From positions 1-25,523 of the forward strand of contig VSNH01000038.1 in NCBI GenBank assembly GCA_009774215.1: a DNA stretch of 25,523 nt, written 5' to 3'. Each line of letters opens with the position of its first letter. Within the stretch, counting starts at the first letter, position 1. The position numbers and the translations under genes are program-made. This DNA is from Lachnospiraceae bacterium. Lineage in GTDB: Bacteria > Bacillota > Clostridia > Lachnospirales > Lachnospiraceae. Below, one piece after another: positions 1 through 7,263 of this stretch. The notes beneath the pieces are model-generated. The model was not told where the DNA came from. It ran no database searches and worked only from the letters and a program-made list of their open reading frames with translations.

Positions 1-111
1 GTTCTGGAAAGATACCGCAACCACAAAATATAAGAGCAGTAAGAGTGCCGCAAACGATATGGCAATCACGCCGAGTTCCAGAAGGATATGACTTTTTCTT
101 TTTTTGTTCAT
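1..111 (-). CDS. N-terminus of a membrane protein (partial, runs off the left edge)
   Basis: Thirty-seven codons are visible from an ATG at 111-109. The product begins with a short basic stretch (MNKKRKSH) followed by a hydrophobic run of about 25 residues (roughly residues 10-34), which is a signal anchor or first transmembrane helix with the positive end inside. The rest of the gene lies outside the window, so no family can be named. It starts 14 bases after the stop codon of the PilZ gene and is very probably cotranscribed with it. A histidine kinase, a methyl-accepting protein or another sensor would fit, but nothing here decides between them. Confidence 0.6.
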   Translation of the reverse strand, partial: MNKKRKSHILLELGVIAISFAALLLLLYFVVAVSFQN

Positions 112-125
112 GCCGTTTTTTCTTT

Positions 126-467
126 CTAAACTTCCATCGTCTCAATCGTGCTGTACGTCTCGATCCGGCTTGCCTCGATCTCCGACATGCCTATAAAAAT
201 CGAACCGTAGGAAAAGATATTGTCATCTTTCTTCTCAATGCGTACGATCTCAAGAAATGCGTGAATCACTTCCTTCGTCCAGATCGTCAAAGATGCCTCA
301 TAAACCGCGCCGATCTCCAGAGCTTCACTGCACAAAAAACCCGCGCCCGTCTTAGACACATCCACCACGTCTATGTCTACCTCTTTCGCTGCGTCCTCCC
401 CATCCAGCCTCTTGATCAACAGCTTGGATGACAGCCCTATCCTCTTGTTTCTCCTGCGTTCTTCCAT
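126..467 (-). CDS. PilZ-domain protein (probable c-di-GMP receptor)
   Basis: This 113-residue protein is little more than one PilZ domain. The N-terminus carries the arginine cluster RRRNKR (residues 4-9), which fits the RxxxR c-di-GMP-binding motif, and DVSKTG further on fits the (D/N)xSxxG motif. The rest has the alternating hydrophobic pattern of a small beta barrel. Established knowledge: PilZ domains bind cyclic di-GMP and pass the signal to motility, exopolysaccharide or secretion machinery. Both ligand motifs look intact, so binding is likely. The output partner is unknown; the membrane protein starting 14 bases downstream is the obvious candidate. A good promoter lies just upstream (541-569). 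A GGDEF cyclase is encoded about 17 kb away in this window. Confidence 0.85.
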   Translation of the reverse strand: MEERRRNKRIGLSSKLLIKRLDGEDAAKEVDIDVVDVSKTGAGFLCSEALEIGAVYEASLTIWTKEVIHAFLEIVRIEKKDDNIFSYGSIFIGMSEIEASRIETYSTIETMEV

Positions 468-540
468 GTTTTATGCCTTTCTGTTTTATCCTGTAATCAC
501 ACTACCCGAAAAATGTCTTCTGTTCTGATATCTTTCTACG

Positions 541-569
541 ATTATAATACGTTTTTGCGTAAATTACAA
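541..569 (-). promoter_or_regulatory. Sigma-A-type promoter of the PilZ operon
   Basis: Read on the minus strand: TTGTAA (569-564), a 17-base spacer, and a perfect TATAAT (546-541). Transcription would start near 534, about 65 bases before the PilZ start codon. The region 468-596 otherwise holds nothing I recognise. Confidence 0.7.
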
Positions 570-596
570 ATACTTTGTATCAGCCAAACGGGAAAA

Positions 597-1916
597 TCAT
601 TTCGGAATCCTAAGCCACGGACTTAAGTAAGCCTCCTTGGGGCAAGGCTCCGCAGGCAGACTGGATCGGTATTCGTTCGGTCTTGAGGAAAGCACCTGAA
701 TGGCAAAACGATAAGACTTTCCGGGCTCATTCACAAACTCCGGTCTGATCCGAACTCCCGGCCAGCCATTCTCAATCATGAACTCCATCTCTATCGTGTT
801 GTTCATGACATACTCTCCATCCTCATTGTAAACATAGGCGTCAAAATTGTCTTCCTCCTCATAGTCATCCCAGTTGGAAATGGCGGCAAAATAGTATTTT
901 TCCTCACCAATCTGCTTCATAGTCCAGTAAAGCCCCTCCGGCGTCGGCAGCCTCGGCGCGTCCTCTCCCGTGAACGCAAACCCATCCGACAATACATAGG
1001 GACTGTCCGCATAGGTGACGCCATCCCCGGATGCGCACACCGCAAAATAGTAAAAGCCGTTGTCCCAAAGTTCCTCCGAGAAACTCATATCAAAATAATC
1101 GGTCGTGAGGAGATTTCCGCTCATCTCCCCTTCCCTGTCATATTCGTCCTTCTCCGGATCGGGCGCCGTCTCTGTATCGCGTCTGTACAATCTCCAGCCA
1201 TACCTCTGATCCCTGCCGACTCCCGACTCCGGCACATGCCCCCACAGAGCGATTCCCGTCTCCCCATCCCAGTGCGGATTTGCCGGCGCCGGCAGTACAG
1301 TCAGTTCCGTGCTCCCGGAAAGCGGCTTATCCTGTGACAGCATACTGTCCGGCAGGAGATTCCACAAAATAACTGCCGCCAAAACAACCGCCGCAGCGCA
1401 CGCAATCCCCGCCCGCCAATCCCAAACAACAGAAAACGCTTTCTTTACCTGACGAACGGATCGGTATCTTTTATCCGGATCCAAATTCGTGCACTTGGAA
1501 AGGACTCTTTGATAGCGCCGTTTCCCCGCATTTCCGCCCAGAAGCTGTTTTACGGTTACACCGAGCGCATAGATATCCGCCCGCTCGTCCGTCTGGGAAA
1601 ACCCGTACTGCTCGGGCGGTGCATACCCTCCCGTGCCAAGCTGTACGGTGTCCTGTTCCGAATTTTCCTTCGGCATCCGCGCCGCGTCAAAATCGATCAG
1701 ACGGATATGCCCGTCCTGTGCAATCAGTATGTTGGAGGGCTTGATATCCCGGTGGATGATCCCCTGTCCATGCAGGAAAATCAGCGCGTCGCAAAGCTCC
1801 CTCACAATCACAAGACACTGTTTTTCCGTAAGCGCTGTGCTGCCTGCCGACCGTCCCTCAATATACTCCTCCACAACAATCGTGCTGTCGCCCTCAAAAG
1901 TAACCTCGTATACCAT
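597..1916 (-). CDS. Membrane Ser/Thr protein kinase with extracellular FnIII-like domains, lacking the N-lobe
   Basis: This is a 439-residue Hanks-type kinase relative. Seen: catalytic loop HRDIKPSN (H55, D57, K59, N62), IDFDAAR (75-77 in the DFG position), GTGGYAPPE before the activation-segment end, and the C-lobe helix motif DERADIYALG. A transmembrane helix at about 168-188 follows, then two beta-rich extracytoplasmic modules (about 205-305 and 315-439) of FnIII-like composition. DFD instead of DFG is, as I recall, usual in Lachnospiraceae members. The oddity is the N-terminus. The glycine-rich loop, catalytic lysine and most of helix C are absent; recognisable homology begins around the hinge strands. 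In frame upstream there are only about 11 more codons (LPTLP fits the 'HPNLP' segment) before a stop at 1950. Without the N-lobe it should not bind ATP normally. It is divergent from the HTH gene at 2016. It may be a truncated relic or a pseudokinase receptor. Confidence 0.75.
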   Translation of the reverse strand: MVYEVTFEGDSTIVVEEYIEGRSAGSTALTEKQCLVIVRELCDALIFLHGQGIIHRDIKPSNILIAQDGHIRLIDFDAARMPKENSEQDTVQLGTGGYAPPEQYGFSQTDERADIYALGVTVKQLLGGNAGKRRYQRVLSKCTNLDPDKRYRSVRQVKKAFSVVWDWRAGIACAAAVVLAAVILWNLLPDSMLSQDKPLSGSTELTVLPAPANPHWDGETGIALWGHVPESGVGRDQRYGWRLYRRDTETAPDPEKDEYDREGEMSGNLLTTDYFDMSFSEELWDNGFYYFAVCASGDGVTYADSPYVLSDGFAFTGEDAPRLPTPEGLYWTMKQIGEEKYYFAAISNWDDYEEEDNFDAYVYNEDGEYVMNNTIEMEFMIENGWPGVRIRPEFVNEPGKSYRFAIQVLSSRPNEYRSSLPAEPCPKEAYLSPWLRIPK

Positions 1917-1946
1917 CGGCAGTGTCGGTAGACATTTCCTCCACAG

Positions 1947-1975
1947 TTGTCACGTTTACCATAAACAGATATAAT
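1947..1975 (+). promoter_or_regulatory. Promoter of the HTH gene
   Basis: TTGTCA (1947-1952), a 17-base spacer, and TATAAT (1970-1975) give a near-consensus sigma-A promoter. Predicted start is near 1982. A Shine-Dalgarno-like AGGAAGGA lies at about 1996-2002. The -35 box sits where the kinase reading frame is closed by a stop. Confidence 0.75.
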
Positions 1976-2015
1976 AGGATTTACAGGAAATACACAGGAA
2001 GGACTTCGATGCAGA

Positions 2016-2456
2016 ATGGATGAAAAGTCAACGGATGAACTGCGGCATGAAATCAGAACCGCAACGGATATGGAAGACTATCTGGAGAAAAACAGAACAC
2101 ATATGCTGAAAGAAAGTCTGGCAGATCATCTGCACATGCTGCTGGCGCAAAAGAACCTCCGGCGTGCGGACGTGATCCGGGGTTCTCTGCTTGGGCGCGC
2201 CTATGTCTATCGGATTTTTGCGGGTGATAAAATTCCCTCCCGTGACAAGCTGATCGCCCTTTCTTTCGGGCTGAGACTGTCCGAGGAGGAAACACAAAAA
2301 ATGCTGAAGCTTTCCGGCAATCGGGAATTGTATGCCAGAGATGGGCGGGACGCGCTGATTCTGTTCGCCCTGATGAATCATATGACCATCATGGATGCCA
2401 ACGAAATGCTTCTCGACCACGGATTTGCCGTATTGGACACCGCGAAGGAATCATAA
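2016..2456 (+). CDS. Small helix-turn-helix (XRE-like) regulator associated with the kinase
   Basis: The product has 146 residues. An N-terminal helical lead (DMEDYLEKN) is followed by an HTH-like segment at about 40-90 containing SRDKLIALSFGL, the usual 'pick a helix, then count repeats' pattern of Cro/CI-type folds. It then has EETQKMLKLSGN and a C-terminal helical part with ALMNHMTIMDANEML. From memory, proteins of this type are common in Lachnospiraceae beside receptor kinases like the one transcribed divergently here, so the pair probably forms a signalling cassette. DNA binding is inferred; no target is visible. The Shine-Dalgarno AGGAAGGA is 13 bases from this ATG. It is better spaced for an ATG at 2009 that opens a five-codon frame ending across the start of this gene, which may couple translation. 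Confidence 0.7.
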   Translation: MDEKSTDELRHEIRTATDMEDYLEKNRTHMLKESLADHLHMLLAQKNLRRADVIRGSLLGRAYVYRIFAGDKIPSRDKLIALSFGLRLSEEETQKMLKLSGNRELYARDGRDALILFALMNHMTIMDANEMLLDHGFAVLDTAKES

Positions 2457-2469
2457 CACAAGAAGCCGA

Positions 2470-3701
2470 TCAGGGATATTGTAACACTGCGTGGAAAACC
2501 ATATCTTCATAAACAGGAATATGCAAATCAGGCGGCTGACCATCCTTTTCTGAAGTCCATCCCAGAAACTCCGCATAAGATATTTCCGCATCCGGCATTT
2601 TCGGCATCTTCTCTCCCGAAAAAACATACAGCGTATCATAAGGGGCATCTTCGATGAATAACTCAATTTCATGTATCGCAGTCTGCTCTATCCATGCCTT
2701 GTCCAGAAACACTTTGCGTTCTAAAATATAGTCCGCCAAAAAAGCGACCTCCTCTTCACGGCTCTCCCATGTACTGTTTTCCGCATACTGTGCCGACCAC
2801 CGAACCCTGTCCATAGCCGCGGACGCGGCGGTCATCTCCGCAAGCTGCGGAAGCGTCTGCAGCGCCACCGTCTCCAAATAGGGACTGATATCTCTCCGGT
2901 AGCAGGAAATAACCGCCTGTGATATCCACAGGGTCTTTCGGCACATCTTTTGCCTTTGTCGTATCCGTCCACGCAGTCTCATAGACGTTGAACGCTTCGT
3001 TGTTGTTCGTAAGTTCCGCCACCTTCTCCATATCCGTTATCGGAAGACGATTTTTATGCACTTCCACCTTTTCCGTGACATAATAGTTTCCTGCGTATTC
3101 CCCATTTAAATACAGATCCACAAAGACACCGTCCTTCGACTGCGCCAAGTCAAGCTGCCCTGCAAGCTTTCTGGAAAGCGCGTTCCTAAGAAGCGTCGTG
3201 TCCGGCGCATTGGAAATGAAAATCCATTTTTTCGCGGCATCCATACCCAAAAGCGATACTGCATCCGTCAATTTAATCTGATAAGGCTTTTTTCAAAAGA
3301 AGTAAAAGAAGTGTTGCCCCTACTCTTGATATAGGCAAGCGGCATGCGGAGGCTGATGCTGCCGTCCACTTCCAAAACGGAAATTTCCCCTGCTTCTTTT
3401 ACGTTTTTATCCGCATGAATTTGTTCCGCGCTCCCGGACTTTGTATCAATAAAAACGGCTGGAATATTTTCCGAATACATCCACACGATAGAATCGGGCG
3501 CGGTCTCCTCCGGTATTTCCGGCTGCAAGTCCATCTCCCTGCAGGCGGAAGGAAGAAAGGCGTAGAACTGACCGCCATGCTGACATAACTTTTTCCCGTA
3601 TTTGTCTCCGATACCGCGCCTGCAGCCGTTTCCATCCTGTTTTCCAACTCGGACTCCGAATAGAGACTGACCGTATAGAGCAGAACCAGAAGATATTTCG
3701 G
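2470..3701 (-). pseudogene. CotH-kinase-family protein, decayed
   Basis: Pieces in three frames together resemble one CotH-family protein. In order: a hydrophobic N-terminal segment (LLVLLYTVSLYS, about 3700) with no start codon, since a stop lies directly upstream at 3702-3704; FLPSACREMDLQ and FIDTKSGSAEQIHADK; the diagnostic IKSRGNTSF; PYQIKLTDAVSLLGM; KKWIFISNAPDTTLLRN; and PVDITGGYFLL. The C-terminal helical region runs from about SPYLETVALQ to the stop at 2470. At least two frameshifts are visible: near 3560-3600 and in a T6 run at 3288-3293, where one missing base breaks the KKPYQIKL frame. Near 2890-2900 the middle of the domain is also missing, since VDITGGY is followed almost at once by the C-terminal helices. 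CotH proteins are kinases that modify spore coat or surface proteins; this copy cannot encode one. Confidence 0.8.
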
Positions 3702-3751
3702 TTAATTCTAACCCAAATATCTTCCAGTTCTCTTTGAAAAGCAAAATAATA

Positions 3752-4786
3752 TTAAATCACAAGCATCGCATCCCCAAAAGAGAAAAACCGATACCTCTCC
3801 TCCACCGCCTCCCGGTACGCCGCCAGCACGTTCTCTCTGCCCGCAAGCGCAGAAACAAGCATTACCAGCGTGGATTCCGGCAGATGAAAATTCGTGATCA
3901 GGCAGTCCAGCGCCTTAAACCGATACCCCGGGTAAATAAAGATCTCCGTATCTCCGCACCCCGGCTGCACCCGACCGCTTTCGTCCGCCGCACTCTCCAC
4001 CGTGCGGCAGCTTGTCGTCCCCACACAGATCACGCGACCGCCGCTCTCCTTCGTGCGGTTGATCAGCTCCGCCGTCTCCGGCGTCACCTCATAATGCTCG
4101 GAATGCATGTGGTGCTCCAAAATGTTGTCCGCTTTCACGGGACGGAAGGTGCCCAGCCCCACATGGAGGGTCACATAGGCAATATTTACGCCCATTTCCT
4201 CTATCTGCGCAAGCAGTTCTTCGGTAAAGTGAAGCCCCGCCGTTGGCGCCGCCGCAGAGCCCTCATATTTCGCGTACACGGTCTGGTAGCGGTTTTTGTC
4301 CTGCAATTTATGGGTGATATAAGGCGGCAGCGGCATTTCCCCAAGACGGTCAAGCACCTCCTCAAAAATCCCCTCATAGTCAAAGCGGATCAGGCGGTTT
4401 CCCTCCTCCACCACGTCCAGCACTTCCGCCCGCAGACACCCGTCCCCAAAGACAATCTTTGCGCCGGGTCTCGCCTTTTTCCCGGGCTTTACAAGGGTTT
4501 CCCAAACGTCGTTGTCCCGCCGCTTTAACAGCAGCACCTCGATTGCCGCCCCCGTATCCTCCTTCACGCCCATCAGCCTTGCCGGAATGACCTTGGTATT
4601 ATTTAAAACCAGACAGTCTCCCGATCTTACATAATTCATGATTTCTTTAAACGTATGATGTTCCACCGCTCCCGTCTTTCGGTTCAGCACAAGGAGTCTG
4701 GACGCGGAGCGATCCTCCAAAGGATCCTGGGCAATCAGTTCCTGCGGTAAATCAAAGTAAAAATCCGATTTTTTTAATTCTGACAT
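3752..4786 (-). CDS. queA: S-adenosylmethionine:tRNA ribosyltransferase-isomerase
   Basis: The 344-residue product matches QueA along its whole length: SDFYFDLPQELIAQDP at the N-terminus, then SRLLVLNR, LVLNNTKVIPARL, MPLPPYI, APTAGLHFT, VTLHVGLGTFRPV, HSEHYEV, VGTTSCRT, and TNFHLPESTLVMLVSAL near the end. The enzyme transfers and isomerises the ribosyl group of SAM onto 7-aminomethyl-7-deazaguanine in tRNA, giving epoxyqueuosine in the wobble position of GUN-anticodon tRNAs. The start at 4786 is preferred because GGAG lies about seven bases upstream; an in-frame ATG at 4807 would add seven residues without a ribosome binding site. No other queuosine gene is in the window. The gene is preceded by a hairpin-rich region of about 310 bases. 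Confidence 0.97.
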   Translation of the reverse strand: MSELKKSDFYFDLPQELIAQDPLEDRSASRLLVLNRKTGAVEHHTFKEIMNYVRSGDCLVLNNTKVIPARLMGVKEDTGAAIEVLLLKRRDNDVWETLVKPGKKARPGAKIVFGDGCLRAEVLDVVEEGNRLIRFDYEGIFEEVLDRLGEMPLPPYITHKLQDKNRYQTVYAKYEGSAAAPTAGLHFTEELLAQIEEMGVNIAYVTLHVGLGTFRPVKADNILEHHMHSEHYEVTPETAELINRTKESGGRVICVGTTSCRTVESAADESGRVQPGCGDTEIFIYPGYRFKALDCLITNFHLPESTLVMLVSALAGRENVLAAYREAVEERYRFFSFGDAMLVI

Positions 4787-4827
4787 TTCGTCTCCATTCC
4801 GAGGCATTTTCTAGTGATGAACGCGAA

Positions 4828-4866
4828 GAGAATCCAGAAGTTTTCCAACGGAATACTCTGATTCTC
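4828..4866. repeat. Inverted repeat upstream of queA
   Basis: GAGAATC(C)AGA pairs with TCTGATTCTC across a loop of about 18 bases. It lies between the candidate queA promoter and the queA start. No U-run follows on the minus strand, so it is not an intrinsic terminator. It could be part of the queA leader structure. A second small hairpin (GAGC...GCTC) lies near 4893-4908. Confidence 0.4.
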
Positions 4867-4942
4867 CTCTGCGATCATTTATACTTGAGAAAAGAGCGCA
4901 AAAGCTCTCACTCTGCCATGCGCTCCCATCCTTACATACTTC

Positions 4943-4971
4943 ATTACACATACACATCTTTGACTGTCCAA
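4943..4971 (-). promoter_or_regulatory. Candidate queA promoter
   Basis: On the minus strand, TTGGAC (4971-4966), 17 bases, and TGTAAT (4948-4943). Each box matches consensus at about four of six positions, so this is a moderate candidate. It would give a queA leader of about 150 bases containing the hairpins at 4828-4908. Confidence 0.4.
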
Positions 4972-4996
4972 GTCAGTTTTCCACTCTAACCGCCTT

Positions 4997-5122
4997 GATT
5001 CCTCTTCGCGGAATCTCAAATCGGTGCGGAGAATGCCGCTTTTCAGGCATTCTCCTGCGTGAGACTTAGTGCTTCTCCACGAAACAGCCTCTGCTGTGAG
5101 TGGTTAGAAGTACTTCTCACGC
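4997..5122. other. Multi-hairpin element, copy A (candidate structured RNA or palindromic repeat)
   Basis: Between the aminopeptidase stop and queA there is a compact set of nested inverted repeats. In plus coordinates: GATTCC/GGAATC (4997-5002 with 5010-5015); GGAGAATGCC/GGCATTCTCC (5028-5037 with 5046-5055, eight-base loop); and a long compound stem, GCGTGAGA/TCTCACGC (5057-5064 with 5115-5122) extended by AGTGCTTCT/AGAAGTACT (5068-5076 with 5106-5114). That stem is capped by CCAC/GTGG and ACAG/CTGT (5077-5103). The same architecture recurs at 20219-20362. On the minus strand it starts at the stop codon of the aminopeptidase, with TATATT where copy B has its -10 box. The strand is undecided, because the one G.U pair in the long stem reads as A.C on the minus strand. 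I do not recognise the family. Confidence 0.6.
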
Positions 5123-6546
5123 TAATATAGGCATGCATTTTCCAGAAAAGCCACATACCCGCGCTTCGTCTCGTACACATCCGCCTTACTTGTTGCCTCC
5201 CAGGGCGCGTGCATGTTTAATACCGCCACGCCGCTGTCGATCACGTTCATGCCGTAGAGCGCAAGGATATAGGCGATCGTGCCGCCGCCGCCAAGATCCA
5301 CCTTGCCAAGCTCCGCTGTCTGGAAATTCACCTTCTCCTTCTCAAAGATCGCACGGATGTGACCGAGATACTCCGCGTTGGCATCGTTGGAGCCGGACTT
5401 GCCGCCCCTGCCCGTAAACTTGTTAAACACCATGCCGCCGCCAAGGTAAGCCACGTTCTTCTTGTCAAAGCTGGACGCATATGCCGGATCATATGCACTG
5501 CTCACGTCGGAGGAAAGCATACAGGAGCGTGCAAGGCATCTGCGCAGACCAAGCTCACTGTACTCACCGAGAAGGTTCATCACCTCCGCCACCGCGTTCT
5601 CAAAGAATTTGGACTGCATACCGGTCGCGCCTACGCTGCCGATCTCCTCTTTATCCACAAGAATACAGCATGCCGTTCTTTCGGTCTGCCCGATCTCCAG
5701 CATCGCTTTCAGGGAAGAGAACGCGCACACGCGGTCATCCTGTCCGTAGGAAAGAATCATGCTGCGGTCAAAACCTGCCTCCCTCGCCTTCCCGGCGGGC
5801 ACCACTTCAAGCTCGGCGGAGATAAAGTCCTCCTCCTCAAAATCGTAATCTCCCTTTAAAATTTCAAGGATTCCCTTCTTCACAGCGTCCTTCGGCGCGC
5901 TGTCCTCCTCGTCATCCTTCTTTTTCTTCTTATCGATCACAAGAGGCTTATTGCCAATGATGATATCCAACGCCTCGCCCTCAATCACCTTGTTTGCCTT
6001 TTTCTCAAGCTGCTCGCTCGCCAGATGGATCAAAAGGTCGGACACGAAGAAAACGGGATCGTCCTCGTTCTCGCCCACGTTGACCTCCACGGTGCTGCCG
6101 TCCTTCTTCACCACCACGCCGTGAATGGAAAGGGGAATCGTCACCCATTGGTACTTTTTCACGCCGCCGTAATAATGGGTGTCCAGATAGGCGAAACCGC
6201 CGTCCTCATAGAGAGGATTCTGCTTCACGTCCAGACGGGGAGAGTCGATGTGCGCCCCGAGAATATTGATGCCGTCCTCCATCTTCTCCTTGCCGATCTG
6301 AAACATCACAATGGATTTATTCATCCATACGGAATACACCTTGTCCCCTGCTTTCAGCTTTTTGCCGTCCTTCACCAGCGCCTCCAGTTCTTGATATCCC
6401 GCCTCATCCAGCGTATTTACGATCTGGTCGATGCACTCCCGCTCGGTCTTTCCTCTGTCCAGAAAGTCCATATACTCTCTGGCAAAAGCATCCACTTCCC
6501 CTAGCTGTTTCTCATCATAAGTTTCCCATGTGTTTTTCTGTTCCAA
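5122..6546 (-). CDS. M18-family aminopeptidase (metalloprotease)
   Basis: The 474-residue product is an M18 zinc aminopeptidase, which removes N-terminal residues from peptides in the cytosol. Seen: the metal-ligand motif GAHIDSPRLD (H99, D101 from the chosen start), DKEEIGSVGATG with the catalytic and bridging acidic residues, SSDVSSAYDP, and a C-terminal NMHAPWEATSKAD with the last metal-binding histidine. A very charged lysine/aspartate stretch (about 215-232) is a probable surface loop. I chose TTG at 6546-6544 because GAGAGGAG lies eight bases upstream and the protein then begins LEQKNTWETY. An ATG at 6588 would add 14 residues across that ribosome binding site. The stop codon is the first base of the structured element at 4997-5122. 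The upstream gene ends 82 bases away. Confidence 0.93.
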   Translation of the reverse strand: MEQKNTWETYDEKQLGEVDAFAREYMDFLDRGKTERECIDQIVNTLDEAGYQELEALVKDGKKLKAGDKVYSVWMNKSIVMFQIGKEKMEDGINILGAHIDSPRLDVKQNPLYEDGGFAYLDTHYYGGVKKYQWVTIPLSIHGVVVKKDGSTVEVNVGENEDDPVFFVSDLLIHLASEQLEKKANKVIEGEALDIIIGNKPLVIDKKKKKDDEEDSAPKDAVKKGILEILKGDYDFEEEDFISAELEVVPAGKAREAGFDRSMILSYGQDDRVCAFSSLKAMLEIGQTERTACCILVDKEEIGSVGATGMQSKFFENAVAEVMNLLGEYSELGLRRCLARSCMLSSDVSSAYDPAYASSFDKKNVAYLGGGMVFNKFTGRGGKSGSNDANAEYLGHIRAIFEKEKVNFQTAELGKVDLGGGGTIAYILALYGMNVIDSGVAVLNMHAPWEATSKADVYETKRGYVAFLENACLY

Positions 6547-6628
6547 ATTTACCACTCCTCTCTTTTCTAATCTTTTGGCACTTTTCATGTGTTCTTATCA
6601 TACTTCATCCAATGCTTATCATCTTCCC

Positions 6629-7234
6629 CTACCGCTGCTCCATTCTGTCCTCTTCCGTAATCTCCCTAACAACCCTGCACGGATTGCCAACGGCAAGACT
6701 GTGCGGCGGAATGCTTTTTGTTACGACACTGCCCGCTCCGATAACGCTTCCTTCGCCAATTGTTACACCACCGCAAACAACTATGTTGACGGCGAGCCAA
6801 CAATCATTTTCAATGGTAACAGGTTTTGCGTATTCAAGATTATAAATGCTGCCATCCTCACGTAACCTGCAGTTCCGCTCTTCTGGGAGCATTGGATGCA
6901 TAGGCGTTGCAATGGTAACATTGGGGCCAATCATTACATTATCCCCAATATGGACAGGGCACACATCCAGACAGGTAAAATGAAAGTTTGCTCCACTGTA
7001 TTTTCCAAAGTACGTATTACAGCCATAGTCAAAATAAACAGGCGCTTGCAAGTCAGGCATTTCCAGGGTATTGGGGAGCAGCTCTTTAAGGATTTTATAT
7101 CGTTTTTCCCTTTCGTCCTCGTCAGTCATATTATAACGTCTTGCCAGTTTACGTGCTTTCAAGCGCAATTGATCCAGTTCGGGATCAGACGGGTCATAAA
7201 GCTGTCCTGTAAGCATTTTTTCTTTTTCAGTCAT
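6629..7234 (-). CDS. Maltose/galactoside O-acetyltransferase-type hexapeptide enzyme
   Basis: This 201-residue protein matches the LacA/Maa family. It has an N-terminal helical cap (MTEKEKMLTG, ARRYN), then a left-handed parallel beta-helix of hexapeptide repeats (IGDNVMIGPNVTIATP, TIENDCWLAVNIVVCGGVTIGEGSVIGAG), and a C-terminal end with GNPCRVVREI. The histidine in TPMHP fits the catalytic base that deprotonates the sugar hydroxyl. The enzyme moves acetyl from acetyl-CoA to the 6-OH of a sugar or glycoside, possibly for detoxification. The exact sugar cannot be told from sequence. It begins 30 bases after pheT and may be read from that operon; no promoter of its own is evident. Confidence 0.92.
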   Translation of the reverse strand: MTEKEKMLTGQLYDPSDPELDQLRLKARKLARRYNMTDEDEREKRYKILKELLPNTLEMPDLQAPVYFDYGCNTYFGKYSGANFHFTCLDVCPVHIGDNVMIGPNVTIATPMHPMLPEERNCRLREDGSIYNLEYAKPVTIENDCWLAVNIVVCGGVTIGEGSVIGAGSVVTKSIPPHSLAVGNPCRVVREITEEDRMEQR

Positions 7235-7263
7235 TTTTTTGCCATTTCTCCATATGCCATATT

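Noticed and set aside
3734..4528. 264-residue plus-strand frame opposite queA
   Set aside because: It is an antisense shadow of queA with a histidine/arginine-rich composition typical of such frames.
4808..5121. preQ1 riboswitch upstream of queA
   Set aside because: The short pseudoknot-type preQ1 signatures are not present; the hairpins instead match the element upstream of pckA.
6547..6588. ATG start for the M18 aminopeptidase
   Set aside because: The added codons span the GAGAGGAG ribosome binding site that serves the TTG at 6546.
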